Positions 53,301-59,096 of a stretch of DNA of 64,000 nt are shown here, piece by piece; the first letter of the stretch is position 1, and each line of letters starts with the position of its first letter. Below the pieces are notes generated by a model. It saw nothing but the letters and a program-made list of their open reading frames with translations. It was not told the origin of the DNA and searched no databases. The stretch spans positions 120,440,001 to 120,504,000 of the forward strand of contig NC_134137.1 of the NCBI RefSeq assembly GCF_033958435.1, given 5' to 3'. The stretch is from Carettochelys insculpta. Lineage: Eukaryota; Chordata; Testudines; Carettochelyidae. A program made the position numbers and the translations under genes.

Positions 53301-53805
53301 AGTGTCAGCAAGAGGCGTTTGAAGGGTATTGCCCGGTTTGAGTGGCAGGCAGTGGGACTCCAGGGCCATTTAAACCAGCGAGGCTGCACCAGAATAGACT
53401 TCTATGGCGCTAAGTGATGAAGCGCCAAAATCTGGGTTTAGCCAACACACTGCCAGCACTTCTCCCGATGGTTAGGGAAACGCTCCACAGCGCTGCGGGA
53501 ACGCGGGGCACATGCTGCTCGATTCGCAGAACAGCCGCCAAAGGGCCCTCGCCTTGGGAAACCCCCGCCGAAGGCGCCCTTCAGCCCAGCACCGGCGCCC
53601 ACAGAGTCACCTCACACCAGGGAGGCGTCCCCCCGGCAAGCGGCGGGGAGCGGGAGCCCGCGCCCCCTGCACCTCCCAGGACACGGAGGGGGCAGCGCCA
53701 GGGCGTGAGCGCCACAAGGACGCGAGCGACCTCCCCCATCCACACCCCCGCGTACCTGGGAGCGCCGGCCCCGGCCTCGCGCACGCCTCCCCCGCGCTTC
53801 GCCAT
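8252..53805 (-). CDS. GRTP1: GRTP1, growth hormone-regulated TBC protein 1 (complete, 8 coding exons)
   Basis: The join is the complement of 53756..53805, 50930..51081, 43136..43294, 36815..36939, 29543..29639, 12480..12652, 10699..10884 and 8252..8356. This totals 1047 nt, or 348 aa plus stop, close to the human protein of roughly 336 aa. All phases agree and every intron starts GT and ends AG. The protein has a short variable N-terminus, then a conserved TDPYGFERP segment (18-26), then a TBC domain from about 68 to 300. Both catalytic fingers of TBC Rab-GAPs are intact: IKTDMNR (118-124, the IxxDxxR arginine finger) and YCQ (160-162, the glutamine finger). TBC proteins speed GTP hydrolysis by Rab GTPases in membrane traffic; the Rab target of GRTP1 is not evident here. 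The gene is convergent with LAMP1. Its promoter lies in a CpG island. No frameshift or in-frame stop was seen. Confidence 0.96.
8882..9540. mobile_element. Tigger/mariner-like MITE, 659 bp
   Basis: The terminal inverted repeats read TACTCATCCCTTGCTATACGAG at the left and, as the reverse complement of the right end, CACTCATCCCTCATTTAACGAG. TA dinucleotides at 8880-8881 and 9541-9542 fit the target duplication of Tc1/mariner elements. The interior is strongly strand-asymmetric, with a G-rich plus strand from 9040 to 9330, and has no transposase. It belongs to the same style as the elements at 41108 and 45257. Confidence 0.75.
9880..10200 (+). repeat. Degenerate dispersed repeat, possibly an LTR-retroelement piece
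   Basis: Segments such as the tTTTTGCCAGTAGTACCGCTAGGTGGC stretch, a TATAAAAGGGG-like box near 10012 and GAACAACAACTACTGCACAG followed by GTAAGTAACAAC resemble a common turtle interspersed repeat with a promoter-like core. The class is uncertain and the boundaries are approximate. Confidence 0.35.
10262..10305. repeat. hAT-type MITE end fragment
   Basis: The CCACAGTTTGAGAACCAGTG motif is the terminal sequence of widespread hAT/MER58-like elements; compare 39931-40291. Only one end is present. Confidence 0.4.
10699..10884 (-). CDS. GRTP1: GRTP1 coding exon 7
   Basis: It encodes residues 253-314 (62 codons, phase 0 at both ends), beginning TVLRIWDCLFYEGSKIIFRV and ending ECHTFMQ. This is the C-terminal part of the TBC domain, with the conserved RIWD motif. 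The acceptor is CTATAG and the donor GTGAGT. Confidence 0.95.
10981..11654. mobile_element. hAT-type non-autonomous element, 674 bp
   Basis: It starts CAGGGATCAG and the reverse complement of its right end starts CAGGGCTCAG. The flanking octamers ATTTAGTG (10973-10980) and ATCTAGCA (11655-11662) agree at six of eight positions, the length expected for a hAT target duplication. The interior is GC-rich and open in several frames but shows no transposase motif; I treat those frames as by-products of base composition. Confidence 0.7.
11665..12380 (-). mobile_element. Probable solo LTR, minus orientation
   Basis: Read on the minus strand, it has a TACAAAAG TATA-like box near 12138-12146, then an AATAAA at about 11926-11931, then a region containing GTGTAACAAGCC. 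This order is what an LTR U3-R-U5 would show. I could not define the ends or a target duplication. Confidence 0.35.
12480..12652 (-). CDS. GRTP1: GRTP1 coding exon 6
   Basis: It completes Asp195 and encodes residues 196-252 (YYSPAMMGLKTDQEVLGEL onward, ending SRWFICLFIDILPVE). The WFICLF..DILP motif is a hallmark of the second half of TBC domains. The acceptor is CCAAAG and the donor GTGAGT. Confidence 0.95.
13025..13260. repeat. Imperfect tandem duplication, about 115-bp unit
   Basis: Two copies follow the pattern TTAGAgCCCTG.AA-aC...GTGGATA...TTTTATAT.TG and end with GATACAAA.T.TTGTAT (first about 13025-13155, second about 13155-13252). It looks like two monomers of an old dispersed or satellite-like repeat. 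Confidence 0.5.
16613..17054. mobile_element. Non-autonomous DNA transposon with AGGGATGT-like ends
   Basis: The left end is AGGTATGTGAAAATCCTGTT. The reverse complement of the right end is AGGGATGTTTAGTGGTTAAC. Subterminal GTTAAC/TTAACTA motifs near 16985-17042 are typical of an abundant reptile MITE. The interior is GC-rich. The superfamily is probably hAT, but a clear 8-bp duplication is not visible. Confidence 0.45.
18187..18285 (+). mobile_element. CR1 LINE 3' end fragment
   Basis: The motif ACTGGATGATCCTAATTGTC followed by CCTTTGGGCCTTAAACATCT is the CR1 3' UTR terminus. It is truncated at the 5' side and diverged. Confidence 0.7.
18668..19061. mobile_element. Non-autonomous TIR element (GTCGACA-rich), 394 bp
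   Basis: The ends are GGCTGGGTGTACACTAG and, from the right end reversed, GGCTATGTCTACACTAG. Both sides are flanked by AAA (18665-18667 and 19062-19064). The interior repeats TGTCGACAG motifs in both orientations. The termini match those of the 4.6-kb Harbinger element at 31549. Confidence 0.8.
23198..23353. repeat. Long imperfect hairpin (foldback), arms about 70 bp
   Basis: The left arm (23198-23269) and the reverse complement of the right arm (23283-23353) pair nearly throughout. The best stretch is GCAGTTACTCAGTTCA(G/T)TGTTT. They are separated by a loop of about 13 nt around GTTATGCATATAT. It may be a small MITE or a hairpin-forming transcript, since GRTP1 transcription crosses it. Confidence 0.75.
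24000..24609 (-). pseudogene. Non-LTR retrotransposon ORF2 C-terminal relic
   Basis: Minus-strand frames at 24609-24331 and 24334-23996 encode the C-terminal tail seen after the reverse transcriptase of a LINE ORF2. Motifs include YACEIW, LRRIL, VLEEANMTSIEA and RLPKQILFSE, then KDILKANVKKC in the second frame. At least one frame change separates the two parts. The motif order is known from vertebrate LINEs, but I do not assign the clade. The 5' portion is missing. Confidence 0.75.
27316..27724. mobile_element. Near-palindromic Harbinger-type MITE, 409 bp
   Basis: The element is almost a perfect inverted repeat over its whole length. The ends are GGCTGGGGCCACACTACCCC and, reversed, GGCTGTGGCCACACTACCCC. 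The inner arms share GTGCCCAACTTCG-type, CTTATTAGCATAATG-type and TTCGAAGTGCTGAC-type blocks. It is flanked by TGA on both sides (27313-27315 and 27725-27727). The arms meet around 27505-27525. It could fold into a hairpin of about 200 bp. Confidence 0.85.
29543..29639 (-). CDS. GRTP1: GRTP1 coding exon 5
   Basis: It encodes residues 163-194 (GMNFIAGYLILITKNEEE onward, ending ALIGRILP) plus the first base of Asp195. It follows the YCQ glutamine finger directly, completing the YCQGMNF signature across the splice. The acceptor is TTTCAG and the donor GTATGC. Confidence 0.95.
31658..32947 (-). mobile_element. Probable solo LTR inserted in the Harbinger element
   Basis: On the minus strand the segment begins TGTAGGGAATG and ends GGGTTACA, so it has TG...CA ends. 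A GCTATAAGCC TATA-like box lies near 32544-32553 and ATTAAA near 31850-31855. The left flank CTAA and right flank TTAA are only a near match for a 4-bp duplication. The sequences on both sides continue the Harbinger interior. The class (ERV or Gypsy) is unresolved. Confidence 0.5.
32098..32370 (+). repeat. GC-rich minisatellite, unit 40-43 bp, about six copies
   Basis: Units share CTCCTACCGGCCGCCCGCC followed by a (G/A)GTCGCCGTC-type block and GCCGCCGC. Two adjacent units near 32236-32315 are almost identical. Open frames across it encode Pro/Arg/Ser-rich repeats in more than one phase, a by-product of the tandem structure. It is CpG-dense inside an AT-rich intron. Confidence 0.85.
33295..34300 (+). 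pseudogene. Harbinger ORF1 relic, Myb/SANT-like DNA-binding protein
   Basis: The frame opens at ATG 33295 and carries the RAPAWSHNEILDLISVWGEE signature of the Myb/SANT-like domain found in Harbinger accessory proteins (and host genes derived from them). It stops at 33439, about 48 codons in. Later fragments continue in shifted frames (KVREANG-like at about 33527; a basic C-terminal piece near 34099-34299). In intact elements this protein helps transposase reach the nucleus and the element ends. Here it is clearly disrupted. Confidence 0.7.
34813..35830 (-). pseudogene. Harbinger DDE transposase relic
   Basis: The best frame (35073-34813) has the end of a DDE_Tnp_4/HARBI1-like nuclease: FNYRLSKCRMVVECAFGYLK, RYRCLL and ACCILHNVC. 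The NYRLSKCR...VECAFG motif contains the acidic catalytic-triad region of this family (E at VECAFG). Upstream parts lie in other minus-strand frames to about 35830, interrupted by several stops. It therefore cannot encode an active enzyme. It is antisense to the Myb-like relic, as is usual for Harbinger elements. Confidence 0.8.
35957..36150 (+). repeat. Dispersed repeat copy inserted near the Harbinger right end
   Basis: It contains GGTAGCCATGTTAGTCTGTA, TAAGCTTTCGTGGGCAAAGA, ACTTCGTCAGATG and AAGGTGCCACAGGACTGCTC. The same blocks occur at 5046, 49795 and 62391. This is the most complete copy in the window. Confidence 0.7.
36815..36939 (-). CDS. GRTP1: GRTP1 coding exon 4 (both catalytic finger residues)
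   Basis: It completes Asp121 and encodes residues 122-162 (MNRTFPDNIQFRKTSDPCLQ onward, ending NKTVGYCQ). It supplies Arg124 of the IxxDxxR motif and Gln162 of YxQ, the two residues that TBC domains use in catalysis. The acceptor is preceded by a run of T on the minus strand (TTTTAG) and the donor is GTATGT. Confidence 0.96.
37250..38090 (+). mobile_element. LTR-like segment
   Basis: It has an ATTAAATAGACTGC TATA-like box near 37385, a transcribed-like stretch, AATAAA near 37650, and a terminal GC-richer block (37860-38080) resembling LTR/leader regions of turtle Gypsy elements. No clear ends or target duplication were found. Confidence 0.3.
38426..38492. repeat. ACATGT/TGTACA-rich simple repeat
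   Basis: This is an alternating purine-pyrimidine tract built from ACACATG, TGTACATG and similar blocks, with many small palindromes. Confidence 0.6.
39931..40291. mobile_element. hAT MITE, 361 bp (MER58-like ends)
   Basis: The ends are CAGGGGTTTTCAAACT and, reversed from the right end, CAGGGTCCTCAAACTT. The flanking octamers AAGTACAC and GACATCAC are a weak match. The GTTAGGATCC..GGGTCACGAG block and GGTCGTGACATAG near the other end are typical of this family. Confidence 0.7.
40323..40645. mobile_element. Palindromic Harbinger-type MITE, right end lost
   Basis: The left end GGCTGGGTCTACACTTGCCC follows TTA at 40320-40322. The interior is an inverted repeat: GGAGATTACTAATGAAGTGC at about 40378 pairs with GCACTTCATTAGTAATCTCC at about 40609, and GCTGTGGGCACTTCGAAG pairs with CTTCGAAGTGCCCACAGC. 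The matching right terminus is missing, so the copy is truncated. Confidence 0.75.
41108..41412. mobile_element. Tigger/mariner-like MITE, 305 bp
   Basis: The terminal inverted repeats are CAGGTTGAACCTCTCTTGTC and, reversed, CAAGTTGAACCTCTCTAGTC, both continuing TGGCAC. The right flank is TA; the left flank is TG, probably a mutated TA. No coding capacity. Confidence 0.8.
43136..43294 (-). CDS. GRTP1: GRTP1 coding exon 3 (start of TBC domain)
   Basis: It completes Val68 and encodes residues 69-120, plus the first base of Asp121. The segment starts KRYIRKGIPNEHRAVIWMTV, the classic TBC entry (KGIP..HR...W), and ends VEAIKT. The exon is 159 nt, a multiple of three, with the same phase at both ends. 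The acceptor is TTGCAG; the donor GTTGTG is unusual but fixed by frame and by homology. Confidence 0.95.
45257..46005. mobile_element. Tigger/mariner-like MITE, 749 bp
   Basis: The ends are TAGTAAACCCTCGAGTGAA and, reversed from the right end, CAGTGAACGCTTGAGAGAT. TA lies on both sides (45255-45256 and 46006-46007). The interior repeats GGTTCCCAGCTCC and GGGAGATGGGAACC blocks in both orientations, giving several chance frames. No transposase. Confidence 0.7.
46885..47465 (+). pseudogene. Non-LTR retrotransposon ORF2 endonuclease relic
   Basis: A single frame to TAA at 47396 shows the AP-endonuclease-like domain of a LINE: ALQETRL (catalytic Glu), TFFWKGL, GVGFAVWNNLL, IISAYAPT, then LGDFSARVGRDH and GKMNKNGQTLLEF. 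The usual GDFNARVG motif has Ser in place of the catalytic Asn. After the stop, HRVSWCHPRSGDWHQ continues in another frame to about 47465, and the reverse transcriptase is absent. It is 5'-end material, whereas a C-terminal piece of a similar LINE lies at 24000-24609 on the other strand. Confidence 0.8.
47711..47760. repeat. Lone Harbinger-type terminal repeat
   Basis: GGCCAGGTCTACACTATG matches the GTCTACAC termini of the other elements in the window. No partner end was found downstream, so the element is truncated or too diverged. Confidence 0.5.
48299..48347. repeat. Short TCACATCTGA-type tandem repeat
   Basis: CACATCTGATCACATCTGAT followed by CTGATCACATCACATCTG shows about four imperfect units of 8-11 bp. 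Confidence 0.7.
49795..49876 (+). repeat. Dispersed repeat fragment
   Basis: GAAAGTGGGTCTTACCCATG, AAAGCTCATGGCC and GAGGTGCTACAGGATTGCTT match blocks of the copy at 35957-36150. Confidence 0.6.
50930..51081 (-). CDS. GRTP1: GRTP1 coding exon 2
   Basis: It completes Arg17 and encodes residues 18-67 plus the first base of Val68. Motifs include TDPYGFERPDDFDY, SYEEFLSSYLVILSRRAIKW and GVQKSVK. This is the conserved GRTP1-specific region before the TBC domain. The acceptor is TTATAG and the donor GTGAGT. Confidence 0.95.
51082..53755 (-). other. GRTP1: GRTP1 intron 1
   Basis: The donor is GTACGC inside the CpG island and the acceptor TTATAG. From 51082 to about 53450 it is AT-rich with no gene or classified repeat that I recognise. 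Confidence 0.9.
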
Positions 53806-54340
53806 GGCCGGGCAGCGCTGGGGGCCGCTCCCGCCGCCGCACAGACTCTCCCGCGCCGCGCTGGCCCGGCGGCGGCACTAGCGCGGGGCACGGAGCTGAG
53901 TTCCTCCCGGGACGGAGCCGCCCCGCGAGCCCGCCTCAAAGCCGGCGGCAGCAGCGGCGCCGCCTCCTCGCGACCGGCCCCATAGGGCGCAGCGGCTCCG
54001 AAGCTCAGCCTCTGGGCGCCCTGCTGCCCCCGCCCTGGGCTGCCACCGGTGGAGGCGCTGCTGCTCCCTGCAGCCGCGCGGTGCAGCCTCCTGGGGCCCG
54101 GGACGCGGAGGGGCAGATCCCGTGACGCCGCCTCACCTGCTCCTTCCCTGTCTGAGCGAGCCGAGCCCAGCCGGCCCCGCCACGCGGCCTCCTGTGGAGC
54201 CGCCCCGGAGCCAGCGGCCTCGTCCCGGCCTCTCTTGGCACGGCCCTGGAGAAGGATTCAGGGGCAACCTGACCCCTCTGGTCGCCCCGGGAGTTGGCCA
54301 GCGCCGCGCACACCGCTCACCTCTGGCCCGCGCGGGTCCC
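53460..54340. promoter_or_regulatory. GRTP1: CpG island spanning the GRTP1 promoter and exon 1
   Basis: GC content and CpG density rise sharply against the AT-rich surroundings, with many GGCGC, GCCGCC and GGGGC-type boxes. GRTP1 exon 1 sits inside, at 53756-53805. No TATA box is evident upstream of the start on the minus strand, which fits a broad, housekeeping-type promoter. Overlapping long frames on both strands (for example 53414-53985) are explained by lack of stop codons in GC-rich DNA. A transcript leaving in the + direction is possible but not shown. Confidence 0.85.
53756..53805 (-). CDS. GRTP1: GRTP1 coding exon 1 (start codon)
   Basis: It encodes MAKRGGGVREAGAGAP and the first two bases of Arg17. 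The ATG at 53805..53803 has a strong context, with G at -3 and G at +4. The donor is CCCAG then GTACGC. The N-terminus is poorly conserved in the family, so the choice rests on the in-frame ATG, the splice donor that fits exon 2 phase, and the CpG island. Confidence 0.85.
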
Positions 54341-54600
54341 ATTGATTTAGATTGGAATCTGGTTGCGGAGCCTGGTGCCCTCAGACCCCGGCATTCCCCT
54401 GGCTGAGCAGCTGCAGCCTTCTCTGCCTACGGGAGGCAGCCGGAAAGGGTGTTATAAGCAGGACAGAGTATTCTCGTTAGGCTCTAAGGCTAGGACAAGA
54501 AGCAGCAACAGGCTTACATTGCAACAAGAGGAGTTTAGGTCGGACATCAGGAACTTCCTCACTGTCAGGGTGGTCAGGCAGTGGAATGAATTGCCTAGGG

Positions 54601-54928
54601 CTGGGGTGAGCAAACTTTTTACATGGCACAGCACTTTTTGTCCCTGCAGTTTACACCCCCCCCCCAACCTGTCTAATGTGATCCAAACCAACCAAGTTCT
54701 GGTTAAGTTATGTTCTTATGAAAAAAAACCCCAAAAACCCCTTATGGCATATGTCAGAATATGTACAATATAAAATCTTCATTACTCGGTATATAAATGT
54801 TAATGCATCATACATAAAAACAGTAACATATTTCAACATTTTTAATGGGATGAGCAGGGCTCTGTCGTGCCCCCCATGAAATTTCATGCCTCCCCAAAAG
54901 GGCCTGCCCCGCACTTTGTGCACCCCTG
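54601..54928. mobile_element. hAT MITE inserted in CR1
   Basis: The ends are CTGGGGTGAGCAAAC and, reversed from the right end, CAGGGGTGCACAAAG. The flanking octamers GCCTAGGG (54593-54600) and GGCTAGGG (54929-54936) match at seven of eight positions, a convincing hAT target duplication. Removing the element restores the CR1 reading order. Confidence 0.85.
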
Positions 54929-54952
54929 GGCTAGGGAGATTGTGGCACCTTT

Positions 54953-55128
54953 GACCAGGTCTACACTAAAGGGGAAGGCTGAATTAGGATGCGAAACTCC
55001 AGCTACGTTAATCATGTTGAAGTTGATGCACCTTAATTTGAGCTTCCCTGCCATCTCCACTGCAGGAAGTCAATGGAAGCAACCAGTGACAATGGGGGAG
55101 AGGGGGGCCGTGAGCCCATGGTGCTCTT
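54953..55128. mobile_element. Harbinger-type fragment inserted in CR1
   Basis: CCAGGTCTACACTAAAGGGG is the left terminal repeat of the GTCTACAC family. The right terminus is not recognisable; CR1 resumes near CATTGGAAAT at about 55131. Confidence 0.55.
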
Positions 55129-55275
55129 AATCATTGGAAATTAATAATTGGAAATTTTTAAGAGCAGGTTACAGAAACACTCGTCAGGTGGGATCTAGAT
55201 AATACATAGTCCCACCATGAGTAAGGGGCCTGCAGTATATAGCCTCTCAGGTCCCTTCTGGGCCTGTAATTTTGT

Positions 55276-55994
55276 GCCTGGGACTCAGACTGAGCCCCAG
55301 TCACAGGAGCTTATAGGGCAAAGTAGGGGTTTCTGCACCTGGCCTTTCCTCTCTGGAGTGAAAAACAAAACTCATCATCAGGTGTCTGATCTATTTGTGC
55401 CATTTCCCTAATACCTTTATATATAACACTGTCATTTTTGACCCCATGGCTTTACTCAACTTCACACCAACTCCTGCTGCTCCCTGCCTACCAGTGGCCA
55501 AGCTGCCAACAAGTCTGATTGGGCCCTTCAGCGGATGCATGAGCTTGGGATCAGGTCTAAGGGGCTTATGTGTTTTTCCCTGGTCACAGACGGAGATGAA
55601 CTCTAAGTAACCGCCTTTCATTGATGCTAAAAGCAGAAACTCCTAAGCTGCCAGGGCAGTTTTAGGCCCTGTGTTCCACATGGCCCACCCACACAGCAAT
55701 TTGCAGGATTGTGTTCATTATGTACAGAGATTTCAAAGACAGACTTAGAGATATATCTGTATAACCTGTATGGCAGCCATGCCAATTGCATTTTTAAAAA
55801 GCAACCAAAACAGGTCTCTGATTTTTCAGGTTTTTTTCTTTAAAAAAATCTCTGTATGATATTACATTTGTTTTCTTCTCTTTAAAAAAATGTATTGTTA
55901 TTTTTGAAAATTTATTTGGTTTATTAGTTGCAAATTCTTGTCCTCTCTTAGATGTTTATCCTACAGAGGCTTTATAAGTTTTTGCAGGATTAGG
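55276..55994. other. Upstream flank of GRTP1, no recognised feature
   Basis: This is mixed-composition DNA with short chance frames. No repeat family or gene is recognised. Confidence 0.4.
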
Positions 55995-56155
55995 GCCCGG
56001 TTGGTCCCACTGAAGTGCATCTTCAGCACTTCATTAGCATGCCGCCGGCCACAGCACTTCGAAATTGCCGCATTTTGCTCCCACATGGCTCATCTACATG
56101 GGGCTCCTTTTCTAAAGGTTCCCAGCCACATTGAAATCCCCTTATTACTATGTGC
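55995..56155. mobile_element. Fragment of palindromic Harbinger-type MITE
   Basis: The blocks CAGCACTTCATTAGCATGCC, CACAGCACTTCGAAATTGCC and CATCTACATGGGGCTCCTTT match the interiors and ends of the elements at 27316, 40323 and 63634. Both termini are incomplete. Confidence 0.6.
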
Positions 56156-58503
56156 TCAGATCATAGCTATTCCGCCACCAAAAAACTGAGGCATTAAATT
56201 AGGCCCCAATTCTTTAAAGACTTTCGCATGCTGAAATCAATGAGTCCTTTGCAAGATTAGGGCTAAATGCTGTAGCAGAGCAATGAGTAGAAGCCACACC
56301 TACTCAATCCCACCTTACTTTAACTTCAAGCCAGTCCTCCCATTTTTTCAACATACTTTGTTTCATATATCTATTGTAAATATTTATCACTTTGATAAGG
56401 CTTCAGATATATTTTGAATGTTAAACACTATTCACACATCCTCTAAAATATTTGAAAAGTTATTTCTTGGGCAAGAGAGAAACATCATTACACACTAACG
56501 AGGGAAAGATTTATAATGCTGTCTAAAATTCCATTCCAATGGAGGAAATTTGCCTCCAGATCAGTGACACTTGGCAGCTATATTTGGTTTGAACTTTTTT
56601 AACTCTGGTATATTCTGCATCTGCATCTTATGTTTTATTTTTTTCCCTTGAAGGGCTTACTAGCAGTAAAGTTAATGTTTTATTATGCCGAGAGATGATA
56701 ATATTATTAGTTTAAGTTTTTATTTACTTAGTTTCTACCATCAGGTAACAGACAAAGGGTCAGGCTGACAATTATAGTACATAATAATAATATCAGTCAA
56801 TGAATTTACCCTGTTTTCCTAACCCCTCAGTCACTGGAAATCTGTAGCACACTGTTTTTTTAAAGAGGTGTTCTCCTTCCTTTTTGTAATTTATAGCCAA
56901 CAATAAAACACACCCACTGCAATAACCAGTCACCTGACACATACAGCTGAAGAAACTGTTTGAGGAAATAGCAGCAGTGAAATTATATTTCTGCCTGTGT
57001 GTTTTTAATCATATTCTGACTTTCCAGCAGGCAAGCTCTTGGAAAAATTACAATTACTACCGGAGAAATGTCATCTAGTGGGGTCAGCAAGCAAATGGTT
57101 GCTGAAGAGCCTAGCTGATAGGATTTCACAAAGGAGATAAACAGCTGATCCCTCCCAGCATGATCCTCAAGGAGTCTGCCTCCTATATATGATCAAAGAC
57201 AATACACTACAGAGAAATATGGAGGTGGTTCACCTCCAAAGGCATAAAAGAAGGGAAAAGGAGATGTTCCTGTTAAGTAGTTGTATAAAAATATGAAGTT
57301 TGCTGCTAGTCTTTGACATTCTGAACTCCGAAAACCTGCAAACTAGCTGTAAGGCTGTGCACAGACGTGGGTATGATTTTACTCATGTGAGAATTGTCCC
57401 ACTGACATTAATTAAGTAACACTAGGAAGGTGCTTCAGTATTTGCAGGATTAGAGCTCTAAAATAGTTTAGGGGAAAAGGGTAAAATGTTCAAAAGTGCT
57501 TAAATCCCTTTTTTGATTTGCAAACAGTAAGTCTACAGCGCAGTGGCTTCCCAGCCTGGCTAGACAGATACACGCTAACTCTATTTGAAATAGCATGATA
57601 AGAATAGCTTGTAGAGTTTTCAGCACAGGCTAGCCACTTGAGGTCAGCCCAAAAGGGGCCAGGCAGGCTTGTATTCAGGCAGCTGGCCAATGACATCACC
57701 TATACTGCAATGTCTAAACTGCTGTTTTTAGCCCATTAACTTGAGTAGAACTAGCATGTGTCTGTGTGCCTGTGCTCAGAGGTGTGTTTCTGGCTGCAAA
57801 GTAGACACACTGTTAGGTATTTAGTAGCATAAAGACTTAGATTCCTGAGGAATAGATCTTTTAATGGTCGTTAACCACCTCAAGTTATACATAGGCCCCA
57901 ATGGAATTTTGAGTCTTCAGTTTCACTTTCTCATTTGCACATTCAGGTACAATGTTGTCACCATTTGGTTCATGGTAAGGAAGTGTTAAAGTCCAAAACC
58001 TGTTTGCCTTGAAGGACAGAAAAAGAAAAAAAAAGGTTCTATTAAGTTTCAGTGCACCCTCCCCCCTACTGTTTTCACTGAGAACAAAGAACATTTTCCC
58101 TGAACAGTTTCTCTATATATCTTCATTTATAGGTATGTAATCAGGATCTGAAGGAATGCTTCCCTTTCAGCTAGCTGGAAGTGGGGAGAGATCATGGGTG
58201 TATCTATGTACAGGATGAAGTGAGGTGGCTGCCCTAGGCCCCGTGGTTTTGGGGGCCCTGTGGCAGCTGCCCCAAACATACTATGGATGGGAGTAGGGAG
58301 GATTTCTTGAGGCAGGGTGTGGGCGGCAGCAGAAGAGGTCACCCCCCTCTGCTCACCACCACCACCGCACTCACCATGAGGCATAAGCAGCAGCCTGCCT
58401 CCACCAGAGCTTCCTGGCCCAGTGAGCTCCACTTCTCCACAGAGGGAAGCAGCCACTACTCCCTGCCACCTGCAGAAAAGTGGAGCTCAGTGGGCTTGGA
58501 GGC
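56156..58503. other. Upstream flank, no recognised gene
   Basis: AT-rich DNA to about 58190, then a GC-richer stretch. No domain-bearing frame or defined repeat is evident. Confidence 0.4.
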
Positions 58504-58531
58504 TGGAGCGGAGCGGAGCGGAGCAGAGCAG
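58504..58531 (+). repeat. (GGAGC)n microsatellite
   Basis: About five units of GGAGC with later units changed to AGAGC. Confidence 0.8.
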
Positions 58532-58704
58532 GGTGCCACTCACGCCATGTGGTGAATCCTGGGTGGGAAGACCAAGGGAAGTGAAACCCTGCAGCAACAG
58601 ATGTCCACCATCATGCCTGCCCCAGGCAATCCCCATGCAGGCTGGTTGAGGAGAAGGTTAGGGTGGGGAAGGGGTAGGGCCTGTGGTTTGGGGGAGGAGT
58701 TGCC

Positions 58705-59094
58705 TCAGACCCCCACCTGGGATAATGGTGGCAGGGGGGTTCCCACACCCTTCAGGATGGACATGCCTATGTAAATACAGTTTGTTCCTGCTTTGTTTAG
58801 ATTTGTTAGCACCCTTCCTATGGGCACCTTGAAAGGGGTCCCATATATTCCTGTTACAGTCAGGTGGGAGTTGGGCACCATTCGGTCTGGTGCCACCAAC
58901 CTGGGCCGGGCCAGCGTCATGTCCGCACCCATGTCCCAGAACCCCATGATCTTCCTCCCATCTGTCAGGGATTTTATCCCTCGGGCATTATCGTCCCCGT
59001 GGGCCAGGGGGAACAAGCCTTTCGCCATTAAACACCAATGCAGGTACAGGTAAAATCTAAAGTTACACAGGCTGCCATTTAGCAGCCCCTGCAA
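58705..59094 (-). pseudogene. Gypsy-type retrotransposon aspartic protease relic
   Basis: A minus-strand frame carries GFWDMGADMTLARP, the position of the catalytic D-[ST]-G-A motif of retropepsins with Met in place of Ser/Thr, followed by a conserved TVTGIYGTPFKVPI-like segment. This matches proteases of SCAN-Gag Gypsy (Gmr1-like) elements. No reverse transcriptase follows. It is separated from the Gag relic at 60870 by a 1.77-kb insert and appears to be the same original element. Confidence 0.65.
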
Positions 59095-59096
59095 CA

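Larger units (their letters stand above)
54430..55275 (+). mobile_element. CR1 LINE 3' region, split by two later insertions
   Basis: CR1 pieces lie at about 54430-54600 (containing GTCGGACATCAGGAACTTCC and GGCAGTGGAATGAATTGCCT), 54937-54952, and about 55129-55275 (TTTTTAAGAGCAGGTTACAG and CGTCAGGTGGGATCTAGATA). The order is colinear with the CR1 ORF2 end and 3' UTR. The gaps hold a hAT MITE (54601-54928) and a Harbinger-type fragment (54953-55128). Confidence 0.8.

Noticed and set aside
53414..53985. Overlapping open frames of 155-157 codons on + and up to 110 codons on -
   Set aside because: They lie in the CpG island, where stop codons are rare. The Arg/Ala/Pro-rich translations have no motif, and GRTP1 exon 1 explains the locus.
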